Shown one piece after another: positions 29,716 through 41,400 of a DNA stretch of 64,000 nucleotides (its first letter is position 1; every line of letters begins with the position of its first letter). The notes under the pieces were generated by a model that was given only the letters and a program-made list of their open reading frames with translations, made no database searches and was not told where the DNA came from. The position numbers were made by a program, and so were the translations under genes. Source of the stretch: Tetmemena sp. SeJ-2015 (Eukaryota; Ciliophora; Spirotrichea; Sporadotrichida; Oxytrichidae); the NCBI GenBank assembly GCA_027382625.1, contig JAJKFJ010022802.1, positions 1-64,000 on the forward strand. Reading direction: 5' to 3'.

Positions 29716-31899
29716 TCAAAGTAATCTTTAAACCAGTTGCTAGTTAAGTGTCATCTTATTTTGTATATTTTGAAGTGAAGCATCCTATGAAGACTAGTTT
29801 CTTTTCTCAAGTGCAGCAGCCTTTCTTGACTGGCTATTCTTAGTACTCATGCTTCCATTCATCGCTCCATTAGCAGAATTGTAGTTAATATTTTAGCTCA
29901 TGGCTGTATATGAGCCTCCATGCACTTACGCTACGCTCTAATTTTAACTCTAGTGACCTATTTGATTAAGTTTCCAATACTTGAGCTCTAATTTTCAGCC
30001 TCTAGCTTTTTTATCTTCTTCTATAACTTCTGTGTATACTTGTCATATCCTCTTATGAAGGAGTATATCTTGTTTCTCATCAGCAGCAGCTCCTTATTAA
30101 CTGCATTGTTTTCTCTCTCTGTCATTTCTTGCTAGAATTGGACAAAATGCTTCTCGAAAACTGAGCTTCCACCCTCGGGTTGTAAAATTGCTAGCCCGGT
30201 TTGATGATTATTAGTGTTAGTGTGACTAGCACCATTCTATTAGTTGTCCATAGTCTTATGAAGCAAGGGATGATTTTAAGTTGATTGGAGTGAGGGTATA
30301 ATATTTCTTAGATTGGCTAAAGATCGATTCTTCTGCATCTGTGTTTTAAGAAGTTAGTCTGCCTCATGAGCATTAAATTGAGTAGTCGAGAAAGGTCGAG
30401 TCTCGAGATTAGGAACGATTTCAGTTCTAACATTATTATGATTGAATTCTCGGGAGGGCGACCGTACTGTCGCATATTGCTTTTAGCTGGGACTAGAGGA
30501 TGTCCCATAGTCAAACTGATTCAAAAAGTTTTAGTATGCTTTCGCTTGAAGCTTTTTGTCAGAACTGTTTCTGATAGTGACTAGCTCATGAGTAAAAAGA
30601 GAATAGGTGAAATTAAACATACTTAAGCAATATTTAACTCATGATTTTCAGAGATAAAGTTATTAGATTGCTCTGACATTGACTGTTCAGCAGCCGTTTT
30701 GTAAGAGTTGTTTATGTTATCTCTCATAGAGAGAGCCCTATGAGCATTCTTGACTTAGTTGATTGGCCCTACTTGCTTGACTTAGTTGAAAGCTTTTTGT
30801 AGATTCTAAATTAGCTAGTCCTTATGCTCTAATGAATTTTGGATAGAGTTCATTTGAGATCCATTCTATCCTTGGCTGATTATTTGAGATTCAAGTTATC
30901 TTTTCTCTTCAATGAATTTTTCAATTATACCCCTTTGTTATTCAATGACTCGAATCTAATTATTAAGGATTGAGCCTGGCTTAATCCCAGTCTTGTACCA
31001 TAAGTGGAGACTAGTCATGTGATTTATTTGTTCTTTGAGGGGAGTTATTGGCTGAGGAGAGCTAATTCAATTCTGTAGAGAGTGCTCTGTCTTTATAGCT
31101 TATAGCTTTTTAAAAGATTGTAATAAAAATATGATAAAGTTTAAACTTTAAATTCTAAGAATATTCTTCAACTTTTGATACCTTTAAAATTTCAAATTTT
31201 ATATGATGACTAATTCATATCAAAATAAGGAAAGCGTTGCTATCTCATAAAATTTGCAATCCCCTCTTTCTAATTTAAGTTAAGGAATAATAATTATTCC
31301 ACTCTAGTTTCTTTGTAGTCTTACAACTTTCCTTCCGAAGGCAATTCAATATCAGCATCAGAAGCCTCCACTATCAAACCATGACTAACTTTTATGATAA
31401 AAGCAATATAATTAGTTTCTTTTGAAAAATGCTACGGTTTTTTGTCAACTCCACTCAAAGCACTTTGATGCTGTTATCCTAATGCCTAAGTCTTATTGAA
31501 CATTTATTTGAGTTTATCATTGACTGAGTGCTTGCTCCCTATTCCCTCAGTAAGCTTTTGATAATTTTGCAGTAAGTTCTATTATGAGTTGTTATTGCTT
31601 ACCAGCATAGATAGTGGCATTGAGTTAGCAGAAGCACCTCCTTTGTTTAAAACTTGCTAATTAAAATGCTGCTGCTGATAATCGCTCTTGTGATTAGCAT
31701 GGGACTATTAGTCAAGATAGTTAATCAGATGCTCTGAAGATCTGGCGGTGTTGTAATTCAAAGCATCTGCCTTAAGTTGATGGAGATCCTTTTAAAGTTT
31801 TTGCTTCGATGCCTTACCGAAATGGATGCTGTTTTTTGCTAGTTTCTTAGTAGACTGAATCATGAAAGTATTTGGCAAACTATTCATCGTGCTATTCAT
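29716..31899 (-). CDS. Gln/Asn-rich coiled-coil protein
   Basis: ATG 31899 begins MNSTMNSLPNTFMIQSTKK.. A basic N-terminal part is followed by Q-rich and coiled-coil stretches (GIIEKFIEEKRQLESQIISQ), a basic Arg/Ser patch (ATVRSPSREFN) and a C-terminal coil (YTQKLQKKIKKLEAEN) ending at TGA 29716-29718. A 21-bp IES (pointer GAGAG at 31057 and 31078) and a 38-nt intron (30585-30622) join the frames. Near 29945 a 5-bp tandem GCGTA duplication (on the coding strand) coincides with an unresolved frame change. No known domain. Confidence 0.65.
30585..30622 (-). other. Intron, 38 nt
   Basis: Minus strand GTATGT..CATGAG. Splicing joins ..HELNIAQ to LVTIRNSSDKK in frame, removing a TGA. Confidence 0.65.
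31057..31082. other. IES, 21 bp, pointer GAGAG
   Basis: GAGAG at 31057-31061 and 31078-31082. The segment contains a TGA in the coding frame; removal of 21 bp keeps the frame (..TEHSPQPITPLKEQ). Confidence 0.65.
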
Positions 31900-32252
31900 T
31901 CAAGATTATCAAATAATTTGAGAATATTCTTCTTCTAAAATTATAAGTAAATTGGGTTCATGAATGTGGTAAGCTTGCTGTTGTTAGCTTTTTCAAATTG
32001 AGACTGCTGTGTTTATAGGAATTCGGTAAGCTAATCTACTCCTGTTGTCCCTTAGGATAAGATGTATCTGCTTTTAGAAGTTGCTTGATTTTGTGTACCA
32101 CCGTTTTTCCTGAACTTAGACACCTTTCTTTTATTCGAACCGTTAACATTTTCAGTAGGTACCTATTTTATGAATTTAAGAAATGCATTTAACTTTGAAT
32201 TGGAAAGAGATACGGAGATAGTTTGCGCTTACATTCATTTGAGCTGCAATAT
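31900..32252. other. Spacer between coiled-coil gene and inverted-repeat element
   Basis: AT-rich, about 350 bp upstream of ATG 31899. Likely promoter region; no motif recognised. Confidence 0.45.
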
Positions 32253-32638
32253 TATTCTTGATTTAGCGTTGATTTTCAAAATTTTAAATTAATCTAGTGG
32301 CTGTTGACAAACGTTGGAAGAGAGCAGGCTGAGTTTCCTGATGTAGTAGCTCCTGATTTCGTGGCAGTTTGAGATCTCTGCTTCCATTCTAGTTAAAATT
32401 TAATAGGTTTAGTGAATTAATTGAAATTACGCCTTAATTAATTTAAATCACACTTTCAGATTTTCAGTTTAGACTATTGGAACATTTTGGGATTAGACTA
32501 TTGGAACATTTTAGTGGGAATTTTACAATGTGTGAATTAAAAGCGTATTCCTGATTTTATTAATGCGTAATAAATGTTCCAATAGTCTAAAAATCGGTGA
32601 GATGGAATAGGGCTTTGTGAATTAGAGGGCGTAGAATT
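32253..32638 (+). repeat. Left arm of inverted repeat
   Basis: 386 bp, starts TATTCTTGATTTAGCG and ends GCGTAGAATT; reverse complement of 33071-33456. Confidence 0.92.
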
Positions 32639-32679
32639 ACTAGTCTAATTATAAATATTTTCCTACTAAGATTAAAATG

Positions 32680-33010
32680 AAGCCCTGTCACGGGTCCGCA
32701 CTCGTCCCTCAATTCTCTCAGAGAGAGCAAGGGTGATATGCAGGCTGCTCTTGAGAACCTCAGCTGCAGGTCCCTTGGGCAAAGAGCATCATTAGAGGGG
32801 AGGAAGCTATCTGGCTAGGACAAGCCTTGGGAGGAGATAGAGGAATGAGCAAGGCATTCTTTTTTCTGTCAGGGCCTAGCATGTGACTGAGGACTTAAAG
32901 AGGAGAGAAATGGTGATTGCAAGCGCTCGTGACGCGGGTTACCAGGACAGCGCAATAAATGACTTTACATACAAATGCAGAGACATGACTTGTGAAGGGA
33001 CAATGACTAT
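32680..33010. other. GC-rich core of the inverted-repeat element, possible structured RNA
   Basis: Visibly richer in G and C than the surrounding DNA, lacking any long ORF. It contains GGGGAGGAAGCTATCTGGCT (near 32797), loosely like the first conserved region of RNase P RNA, but no other family landmarks were seen. Either strand could encode an RNA; identity unknown. Confidence 0.3.
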
Positions 33011-33070
33011 ACTTGACAGTGATGCATTTTAATATTATCGCATTATAATTTCTATAATTCCTCTTTATTA

Positions 33071-33456
33071 AATTCTACGCCCTCTAATTCACAAAGCCCT
33101 ATTCCATCTCACCGATTTTTAGACTATTGGAACATTTATTACGCATTAATAAAATCAGGAATACGCTTTTAATTCACACATTGTAAAATTCCCACTAAAA
33201 TGTTCCAATAGTCTAATCCCAAAATGTTCCAATAGTCTAAACTGAAAATCTGAAAGTGTGATTTAAATTAATTAAGGCGTAATTTCAATTAATTCACTCA
33301 ACCTATTAAATTTTAACTAGAATGGAAGCAGAGATCTCAAACTGCCACGAAATCAGGAGCTACTACATCAGGAAACTCAGCCTGCTCTCTTCCAACGTTT
33401 GTCAACAGCCACTAGATTAATTTAAAATTTTGAAAATCAACGCTAAATCAAGAATA
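33071..33456 (-). repeat. Right arm of inverted repeat
   Basis: 386 bp, starts AATTCTACGC and ends CGCTAAATCAAGAATA; reverse complement of 32253-32638. Confidence 0.92.
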
Positions 33457-33699
33457 GCATGTTGTGCATTTAGTACACAGTTATTTAAACAAATATAGAT
33501 AGATATATAAATTAGCACGGAGGAGAAACTAGTGAAACCTAGTGAGCTAGCTGCCTTCGGTAATAAATTATGAGCCAAATTGGTGGCTTCTTTCATTTTC
33601 TTCAAATTATTTAACTGTTAGGACTGCTGTTGGTGTTTAATATTTCGAGAAATAGCATGTAGATTAGTCAAACTAACCAAAAAATATCATTTAAACTCG

Positions 33700-35935
33700 T
33701 AATTATAAACTATTCTAGTTTCTAATTAGCTGATTTGATGTGGATGAAGAATTTTTGAGTGAGGGGTCTGATTTTAGATGAGACAGATGCGAAAGAGTGT
33801 GATTAGCGTCGATCATCGTGCTTTGCTTAGCTGCTTGAAGAGCTTGTTGACTGAAAAATATTTAATTTTAAGTTATGAAAGAGCTAAAATTAATTAATGG
33901 AGAGATAGGACGTTTGAATTATTGATCTTACTTCTTCGAATTCTTTCTCTATTTCATGACGTTATTAGTGTTTCCATTTGCATCTTTGCTTTGCTATTTA
34001 CGCACTCCTTAAGACCCTGATCTTCCTTCTAATAAATTATGGATTTTAAAGTAAACCATTCTATAACGATATAAGATATTGAATGCGAGAAAACAAAAAT
34101 TGAAAATTCTCAAAGCTTTTACTCAATAATTCAACTAGTTATTTTTTCTATTTTATAATGGTTTATTTACCTATGTGTAATTGTAAAGCTTGATCGATGC
34201 TCAGAAAGGGCTATCCTTGAGGAGTCTACACTTGATTGCCTAGCATTAAAAATAACAAAATATAGTAGCTGTTTTGCAAGCTTGATAAACTCATCGTTTG
34301 TTTTTTGGCTATAGAAGTTTTCTTGCGAACCGGTCAGTCCTCGATCATTAAAAGAAATGAATGGATAAGTATAACGATTAGCTCCAATTGAGAATTGTTA
34401 AGGGTTTATATCTGAAATGGCTTATTGAAGAGCCAGTTGCTTCTTAGACATAGGCTTTTAGACTGGCAGAAAATTATTTACTACGCTTCCATCCGCATTT
34501 TAAGATAGGTGGATACTTTATTGGTCTACAAAGAATTATATGGCCATTCATCCTTACTTCTCGTTTTCATATTTCAAAAGTGATAAGCAAAATTTTAAAT
34601 TTATGAAATAATTATTTTGTAATTTTCTATAAACATGAATGATTCCTAAGATTATTTTTATAAAATCTTCATCCCTCTGAGATATTTTGCGTGAGGATAA
34701 TTTAAAATAATCATTTCGACAAATTAAAATCCTTAAAGTGATTGTATTAATCATAACAATCTCATACTATCATAGCTGCAAAGTTAGCAAGAGTTTCCCA
34801 TATGATACTTATCAGCAGCCATATTTCCTCTGTATAATGAATGTTACCTGCAATAGTAGCCATGAGATACACAAAAGCTTGAGCATTCCTTGCATACTTT
34901 GCAATTATCGTCTTTCATATTGTTACAAGTTATTATCGCAGGATTCTTGAGGCACATATAGCAGATATTAATCTTCAAAGCAATTGGCTTCATTATGGGA
35001 TCAATCTTTCTTTCCACTAAATTCTTGAGATAATCGAAATTCAAGTATTTGTCTCTGAAATCGTAGCATATAGAAGACCACCTTTCGTGCATAAGCAGAA
35101 GAGTTTCAAAGTCATTTATCTGCTTTAGCTGTCTATAGTTAATTTGCATTTCTTCAACCTTCCTCCAAAACTTCTAGAGGTCATAGAGGATATCCTGAAT
35201 CTCTTTATCAATCCGTGCCTTTTCATTCTCGGTCAAATATCTATACCTCTCCTCTTTAATTTGCTCAAGATAATGCTTATGCTCAGTTATTTATCGCTGC
35301 AGCTTAGACTCTCTACCGTGCTCTATGTATTATAGAAGTTAACTGTACATGATCTCGCAAGGTTTATCTAGTTCACTCAAGCTGTAGCATGAGGATTTAT
35401 CTGCATAGGTGTCGTAGCACTTAGTACACACAAAAGCAGCATAGGGCACTGAGTACATAATCACAGGCTCGCTGTGAGGAAGGCATACTCTCTACTCTTC
35501 CTTTTTTGGGACTATTAAATCTCTCTCCTCTCTCTCCATATCATGGAAGAAGTAAGAAAAGAGCTATGGTTTGGCTAATCTGTCATGAGAATAAACCGAT
35601 GCCTCAGTTTGGTAATCCTTCTTAGTCTTGTATTCTCTATATTCAGTTCTGAGATCTGCGAAAGGTTTATTTATCTCCAAAGGATTTCGAATAAGACCTT
35701 AACTGTAATTATCATCCATTAGGAATTTGTAATCTTGAAGCTGCTGATCTTTTGAGGAAGGTTATTTTAAAGTGGTTCTGCCTGAAGACTAAGGCTCTTA
35801 GATTTTAATATATTCGTTTTTATAATTACTCTAGCGATTCAGATTAGTTACAGTAGGCTCAGTATAACTAGATTTGCTTGTTATTGAAGATAGAAGCGAT
35901 TACTATAGCAGATAATTAGAGGATAATCAAATTAT
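33700..35935 (-). CDS. Cysteine-rich B-box/TRIM-like zinc-binding protein
   Basis: The minus strand codes from about 35935 downward. A Ser/Gln-rich N-terminus and EINKPFADLRTEYREYK.. lead to a B-box-like zinc module CLPHSEPVIMYSVPYAAFVC followed by TKCYDTYADKSSC. Next are a coiled coil (QRQITEHKHYLEQIKEERY..) and a second Cys cluster at 34840-34960 (ICYMCLKNPAIITC, CKVCKECSSFC) with further Cys to 34770. A basic, Ser/Asn-rich tail runs to about 33700-34130 with several frame changes that imply IESs or introns. B-box plus coiled coil suggests a TRIM-like scaffold or ligase, but no RING was found. Both ends are approximate. Confidence 0.6.
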
Positions 35936-35949
35936 CATTTTAAATTAAT

Positions 35950-36498
35950 AAAGTTAGCACACTTAAAAATTTTATTGAAATATCAAAAAATAAGAGGTAT
36001 GTCTTGCCTGATTAAACAAAATCTAGCCGTAAAATAAATCTATGATTTAACTGCTTTAAATTTATAGCAGCTTTTCATATTTTATATAGTCTAAGATTTT
36101 AATTAGATTCCCATAAATAAACTACCATCCCTCCCATCTCCAAACTTTATGCAATTGAAAATTTCTTTTATTTTATAAGAAACTGTTTGATAAATCACGC
36201 GAGTTTAGTTGATTAAATTTCTTCGTTACTTAAAAAGGTGTAGGGGAAGTCATCAAAGGATTGAAGTTTTCAAGTTTGGAACTCTGTGGCTTTGCATAAT
36301 AGCTCTTTGCAATCTATTCCCTCGATTACAAATCCCTATTGAAAATATCCCTCTGCCTTATCATATTATCAGCATGACTGCTCAGAACTGAAGTTCTGAA
36401 ACTAGAATTTGATTGTAGCATAAGTGGGTTAAGATTATTCATTCCTAAAATATTTATAATTATAATTAAGCTACCAAAATATTTATATCAAAGAATTA
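35950..36498. other. Intergenic region
   Basis: AT-rich spacer between the divergent B-box-like gene (-) and the next plus-strand gene. The short open frame at 36209-36391 has no coding signature in the ciliate code and was not accepted. Confidence 0.45.
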
Positions 36499-37303
36499 TG
36501 GACTCTAAATCCTAATCAGAAAATTTTCCAATTTACAATAGCAGGATCTATAAGATTTTAACTTGGGAAGACTGAAAATAGACTTTCACTTACTTTGCCT
36601 TGCTAAATCTATTCTTTATGCTGTGCATTTACAAAAATCTGTCTTTGCTATTTTTGTTTTCCTACATTTCAGCATTCACAATTCTATTGAAGCTTTTCCG
36701 AGGACAGAAGAATTAAAAAGAAGGAGGCAGCAGAAATGGAAATAGCACATAGGATAGTGATATTTTGAGTGAGGAAACATTGAGGAATATGTTCATTTTA
36801 GTTTACATGATTTTGAATGCTATTGTGCAGTATGTAAGAAACATTATCTAGATGAAGGAAAAGCACAAGTCTCTTTTCGTAAGACCTAATCTATCTTTTA
36901 ATCCCCCTTGTTTTAGAAACTAGCAATACTTTTATACTTCTCTTAAATAGCTAAATACTTGGGCGATAAGCTTTCTGTCTATTTGTGTAAGTAATTTCAA
37001 GTTAGATAAACTGATCTATAATTACTTAATCAAACATTATTTTAGTCTTGATTGGGTTTTCAGCAATTCTCACCCTCCAAAGAAACCAAAGAGAAGAGCT
37101 AGAGAGACAGCAGGCTTAAAAATCAACTAAAAACAGAATTAAGGCTTTCTTCAGCAAAATGTTCGCAAAAGTTAATTTTAAATTCAAGGTCCCTGTTCAT
37201 ACAGACATAAGGAGAAATTTTTGATAAACAATAAAAGAGATTTTAAAATGCATCATCAATAATTTATCAATCAATTAATTGATAATCTAATCTAAAATTC
37301 AGC
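36499..37303 (+). CDS. Hypothetical protein, at least two segments
   Basis: ATG 36499 opens MDSKSQSENFPIYNSRIYKI.. but meets TGA after 25 codons. From about 36670 a second frame stays open for about 200 codons: a hydrophobic patch (ETLRNMFILVYMILNAIVQY) and a basic region (HPPKKPKRRARE) to TGA near 37303. A join between the two is expected but the pointer was not identified. No family recognised. Confidence 0.45.
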
Positions 37304-37383
37304 ATGAAATTTCATTGATTGATATTTGCAATACCTTATTCAAGTTATGTTTTGAGAAAAAATATTGGTTAAATAAATAAGAA

Positions 37384-38313
37384 ATGGTTGACTAAAAGAG
37401 AAATAAACACCATGAGATGGGTGACTCATTAAAAGAAGACAGTACTTCAAATGTTGAAGAGAGGGCAAGTTTTAAACAATAAGCTTATGAAAAATAGTAT
37501 AGGAGGCACATTGAACCTGAGGAGAATGCAATGCAAAAATATAAGGGGACAAGTAGATTGATATCGAGAGACATCTTCTCCAATCGATAAATGAGAAGAA
37601 CTAAGCCAGACTTGGAATCCTAAAAGGTAAAAATTTTATTTATAAAGCAGATATTAAGCCTTTTAGGTCTTCAGACTAAACAAAAATAGTCAAGCAAGGA
37701 AGAGAAAACAGCAAAAATGTCCAAGAGAGACAAAATTAAGAAATAGAAAAAATCTGATAGGAAGCATAAAAAGAAGAGAAACTACGCTTCATCAAGCGAG
37801 GATTCGAATGATGAGGATAATTAATAACTTCTTGACACAAAGAAAAAGCCAATAAAGAAAAGAGACAAAAAGAAGAAAAGATCTCATAGATTGAGTTCAG
37901 ATTCGAGCTCTTAAAGATTTGTTAAATTTTAATTGAGAGAGTATTTAATGAGCTCTAACTAAGAATGCAGCGAAGAAGATGAGGACATGGTTGGACCTAA
38001 AATTCCAGAGAACTTTTACGAAGAGCAAAAGCTTGAAAATGATGAGCTTCTACTCAGAGAAGGTGAAATGAACTAAGATAATGTGCTTTTACAGTCTTAC
38101 AAAAGACCAAGAAAACAGAAAGTCCCAGATTAGATACATCCCTCAGATGAAAGGAAGCTTTTAACAGAGGTGAGCATGAAGGAGCAACAGAGAAGAGAGG
38201 TCATAATTAGAGCAGAGATGAAAAAGCTGCTTGAAGAATAAAAGAAGATAAGAGAGCTATAAGAAAGGGAAAAGCAAGCCATGATGTAGTTCTAGCACAA
38301 TTACTCTTCTTGA
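37384..38313 (+). CDS. Lysine-rich nuclear-type protein
   Basis: ATG 37384 to TGA 38311-38313, 309 codons, open throughout. Strongly basic middle with KKRDKKKKRS-type clusters and Ser/Asp runs, acidic CSEEDEDMVGPKIPENF, then a charged C-terminal helix (LLTEVSMKEQQRREVIIRAE..). Composition resembles splicing-associated SR/NKAP-like proteins, but no diagnostic block was matched. A stretch from 37629 (GTAAAA..TTTTAG, 40 nt) looks like an intron but its removal would break the frame, so it was kept. Confidence 0.7.
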
Positions 38314-38400
38314 GTTTGGAAAAGATAGAATATAGAAAGTTTAAGATTTGATTGAGTGGACTTGATTTTTTATATTCATAATTAATTGCTTAAAATTTTA

Positions 38401-41400
38401 ATGAAAGATAATTTCTCAATCAATATTTCTAAAATCGTATTGCTTATAATATACTGCTTCTTAAGAGAAACTTCTCAGGTAAGAGATTTGGTTTAAATAG
38501 CATGTTGATTATAGAGCGGAGAAAAATAAATAGTCCTTGATGCTACTATCTTGTTATTTTTATTATCAGACAAGTGGGTTATCCTTCAAGTTTAGCTTCT
38601 AAGGAAACATATGATGATACTTTTAAGCTCCAAAAGATTCAATCACTCTTATAATAGAATTCACCTGCATTAGGTACATTCTTATTCTCTTAAACACGTC
38701 AACTTTAGCTAATGGCAATAAAAGCTTGAGCTATATTGAAAAGCAGCTTTATGATTTCTATGACGTCCAACTTTACTCTGATATTTATATCGGAAGCTAA
38801 AAATAAAAGTTTAATGTCATTTTCGATACGGGCTCAGCAGTAAGAATAACTTTATCTCATTATTGATTATATAAAATAGGTCAATCATATTTATTTAAAA
38901 CAGAAATTAAAAGTTATTCAATAAAGATTGTTTTATTGGCTTGTGGAGATGAATCTCTCTCATTATGATATTCATATTGCTTGCTGCTAATATTTTTATT
39001 TTCTTTCTTTATCATTCTATTTAGAAAAAAGCTAGTTGAATGCTCTTAGAACTGTTGAGTCGTATTATTTAAGTCATTTTCCTTTTGCCTTAAGGATGAT
39101 GCAGGACTTTTACTGGAATTGGTGCTAAACAAAGACTCCTATTACATAGCATTATAATTAAGTTAAAGTTTATTTAGAGCATTTCCTTTCTCATTTGTTC
39201 CGTAGAAGCTGTTGAAAATTTTCTTACTAGCGTTTATCTAGCCTGATAGGTTTAGTATGGATTATGCATCTACTAGCTTTACTTTCTCTACTGGTAGAAG
39301 GAATAGTTTGGATTGAAACTAAGAATGTTTCGATGGTGTGATCTCCTGCCAGTATGTGAGCTATAAGTTTTGAAAGAGATTTCAACTTTCTTGTTAGAAG
39401 GGATATTTTAATAGTTATAATCACCCTATTTTTCTGAGGCAAAGAGTTTGGAATTATTTTCCTAATCTCGATGCTAATCCAGAGAAGAATCACCTCTCTC
39501 TCCCCTTCTTTCTTGAGCTTCTCTAAGTTTTTAAATCAGCTTATTCTTATAGTCTGAAATTTAAGATTGGACAAAATGTTTTCGCTTTTGCAAAAAGTTC
39601 CTTATATTGTCTTAGAATGGGCTGTTATTGTTGTCTTTTTACATCATAGATTAATAGCGCCTCGAGGAGTAAAATGCATCTGAGTTGTGATTTTAATGAG
39701 TGGAGTTTTCTAATTTTTCCAGGTATAGTTATTTTGCAAACTTTATCTGTGATTTATTGTACTCGGCTACACTTGAATTAGAAATTGTTGTAGTTTGGTA
39801 AGTATCTTTGAAGTCTATGGTTGAGTTGATACAATTAGAAGAAATTATATAAGTATGATATAGCTTTGGTTATGATGACGCTTCAACAACTCAAAATAAA
39901 TTAACTCGTTCTAAGAAAGAATCTTGCCTTAATTTTTCTTCTCTGTTAGAAAAGTCTTGCTCATAATGCTTGAACCTTAAACAGCTTGGACTTTTGAACT
40001 TGATGCATGATAGCTTTTCTTATCTTGCTCATTATATAGTAAGTCCTTGAATTTTGAGGTTGTTCTATTCGCGATAGCACCAGGCCTTAAAATTTTAATA
40101 GCTGTTGAAGATTCCTCTTCAGTACCACTGCTCTCAAATTCCTTCTCAATTTTTACATTTTCTTTCATGTTAGTAAAGTAGTTTCCCATTACCTTTTCCA
40201 AGGCTTAAACTGTTTAATGCTGCTGGTGTGACTAATCAGCATGCTAGTCAGGATTTTACCTCTCCATTACATTCTTAAGTCTTATGTCAATGTTCTTGAG
40301 ATGCTTATCCTCGCTGAACTGTTATTTTTGGAGTGGTTTACTATTCTCAAGGGCAAAAGTTTTCTATAAGAAAAAAAATTATAAAGGCAGAGTTCTAGAG
40401 TCTTGCAAGAGCTGAGGCTTCATTAAGTAACTACATGGGGGATTTTTTCATTTACCTTGCCACAATATTTTTACCATAAAAGAGCCAAATTTTCCCATTA
40501 TCATCTGCAAAGTAATCTAGATTCATGTGTAGAATTTCAAGCTAGTATATTTTCTGGATATAAAAAGCCATCTTCAGTGCCATTCTTTCAACAAATAGAT
40601 GTGGATTTTACCTTCTAAGTTTCTCCTCTACTTGCTTCTGTACTTCAAAATTAGACAAGAAGATTCCATGATAGGTGGATTCATCTATAATCTTCTGCTC
40701 TTTTTCCTTGCCTAGGCTTTGATAATCATAAACAATATCCTGATCCTTCTACTAAGCTCCAAGTAGCTCAACTTTAAAAGGCATGTAAATATGCTTCCCA
40801 AGGCCCTGCTTGCTCTTTATACAAGTCTAAATACACTCAAGGCTTTTCCAGAAGGGATCATTAGCTCTTCTTCTAAACTCATTTATAAACTCTGACTCAA
40901 ACTAGCAAAAATATTAATTCCACAATGAATGGATATGACTCATTTTCGACTCTTACAAATCCTTCATTGTCTCTTAAAATGGCCGCATCTCGAAAGTGGC
41001 CACCTTCTTCATTTCCTTCCTCATCAATCACTATAGAGGAATTGGGCTATAAGATGTCTTGCTTTGTTGGTGATTTGCTTCTAATGAACTAGGATGAGCT
41101 GCTTAAATTATCTACAGGCTATCTTCGTCCTGACTTAGACAATGAATTTGTAGATGAGTGAATCAATCATTAAACTATAGTTTCAAATATATTTGAACAC
41201 CTTGCTATATTTTCCTTTCAGCTTGGGCAGACTCAGGTATCTCTAAAAGCTAGGATTCCTTGGATGTCTGTTAGAACTAGAAATTTTTTTATTCTGCAGA
41301 GAGCTCTTTTCTTCTCTCCCTCACTATGAAGGAGAAGGTTCTTCTGATGTCTTACAATTACAATTTGGATTCATTTCGTATGGCTATCAAGAAACCGTCT

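Larger units (their letters stand above)
32253..33456. mobile_element. Large inverted-repeat (foldback/MITE-like) element
   Basis: Two near-perfect 386-bp arms, 32253-32638 and 33071-33456, in inverted orientation around a 432-bp centre; a single mismatch was noticed near 32410/33300. Each arm also contains the motif TTAGACTATTGGAACATTT twice directly and once inverted, so arms can fold on themselves. No transposase frame and no clear target duplication were seen. The near identity of the arms implies a recent origin or active conversion. Not a TBE: no C4A4 ends. Confidence 0.9.
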
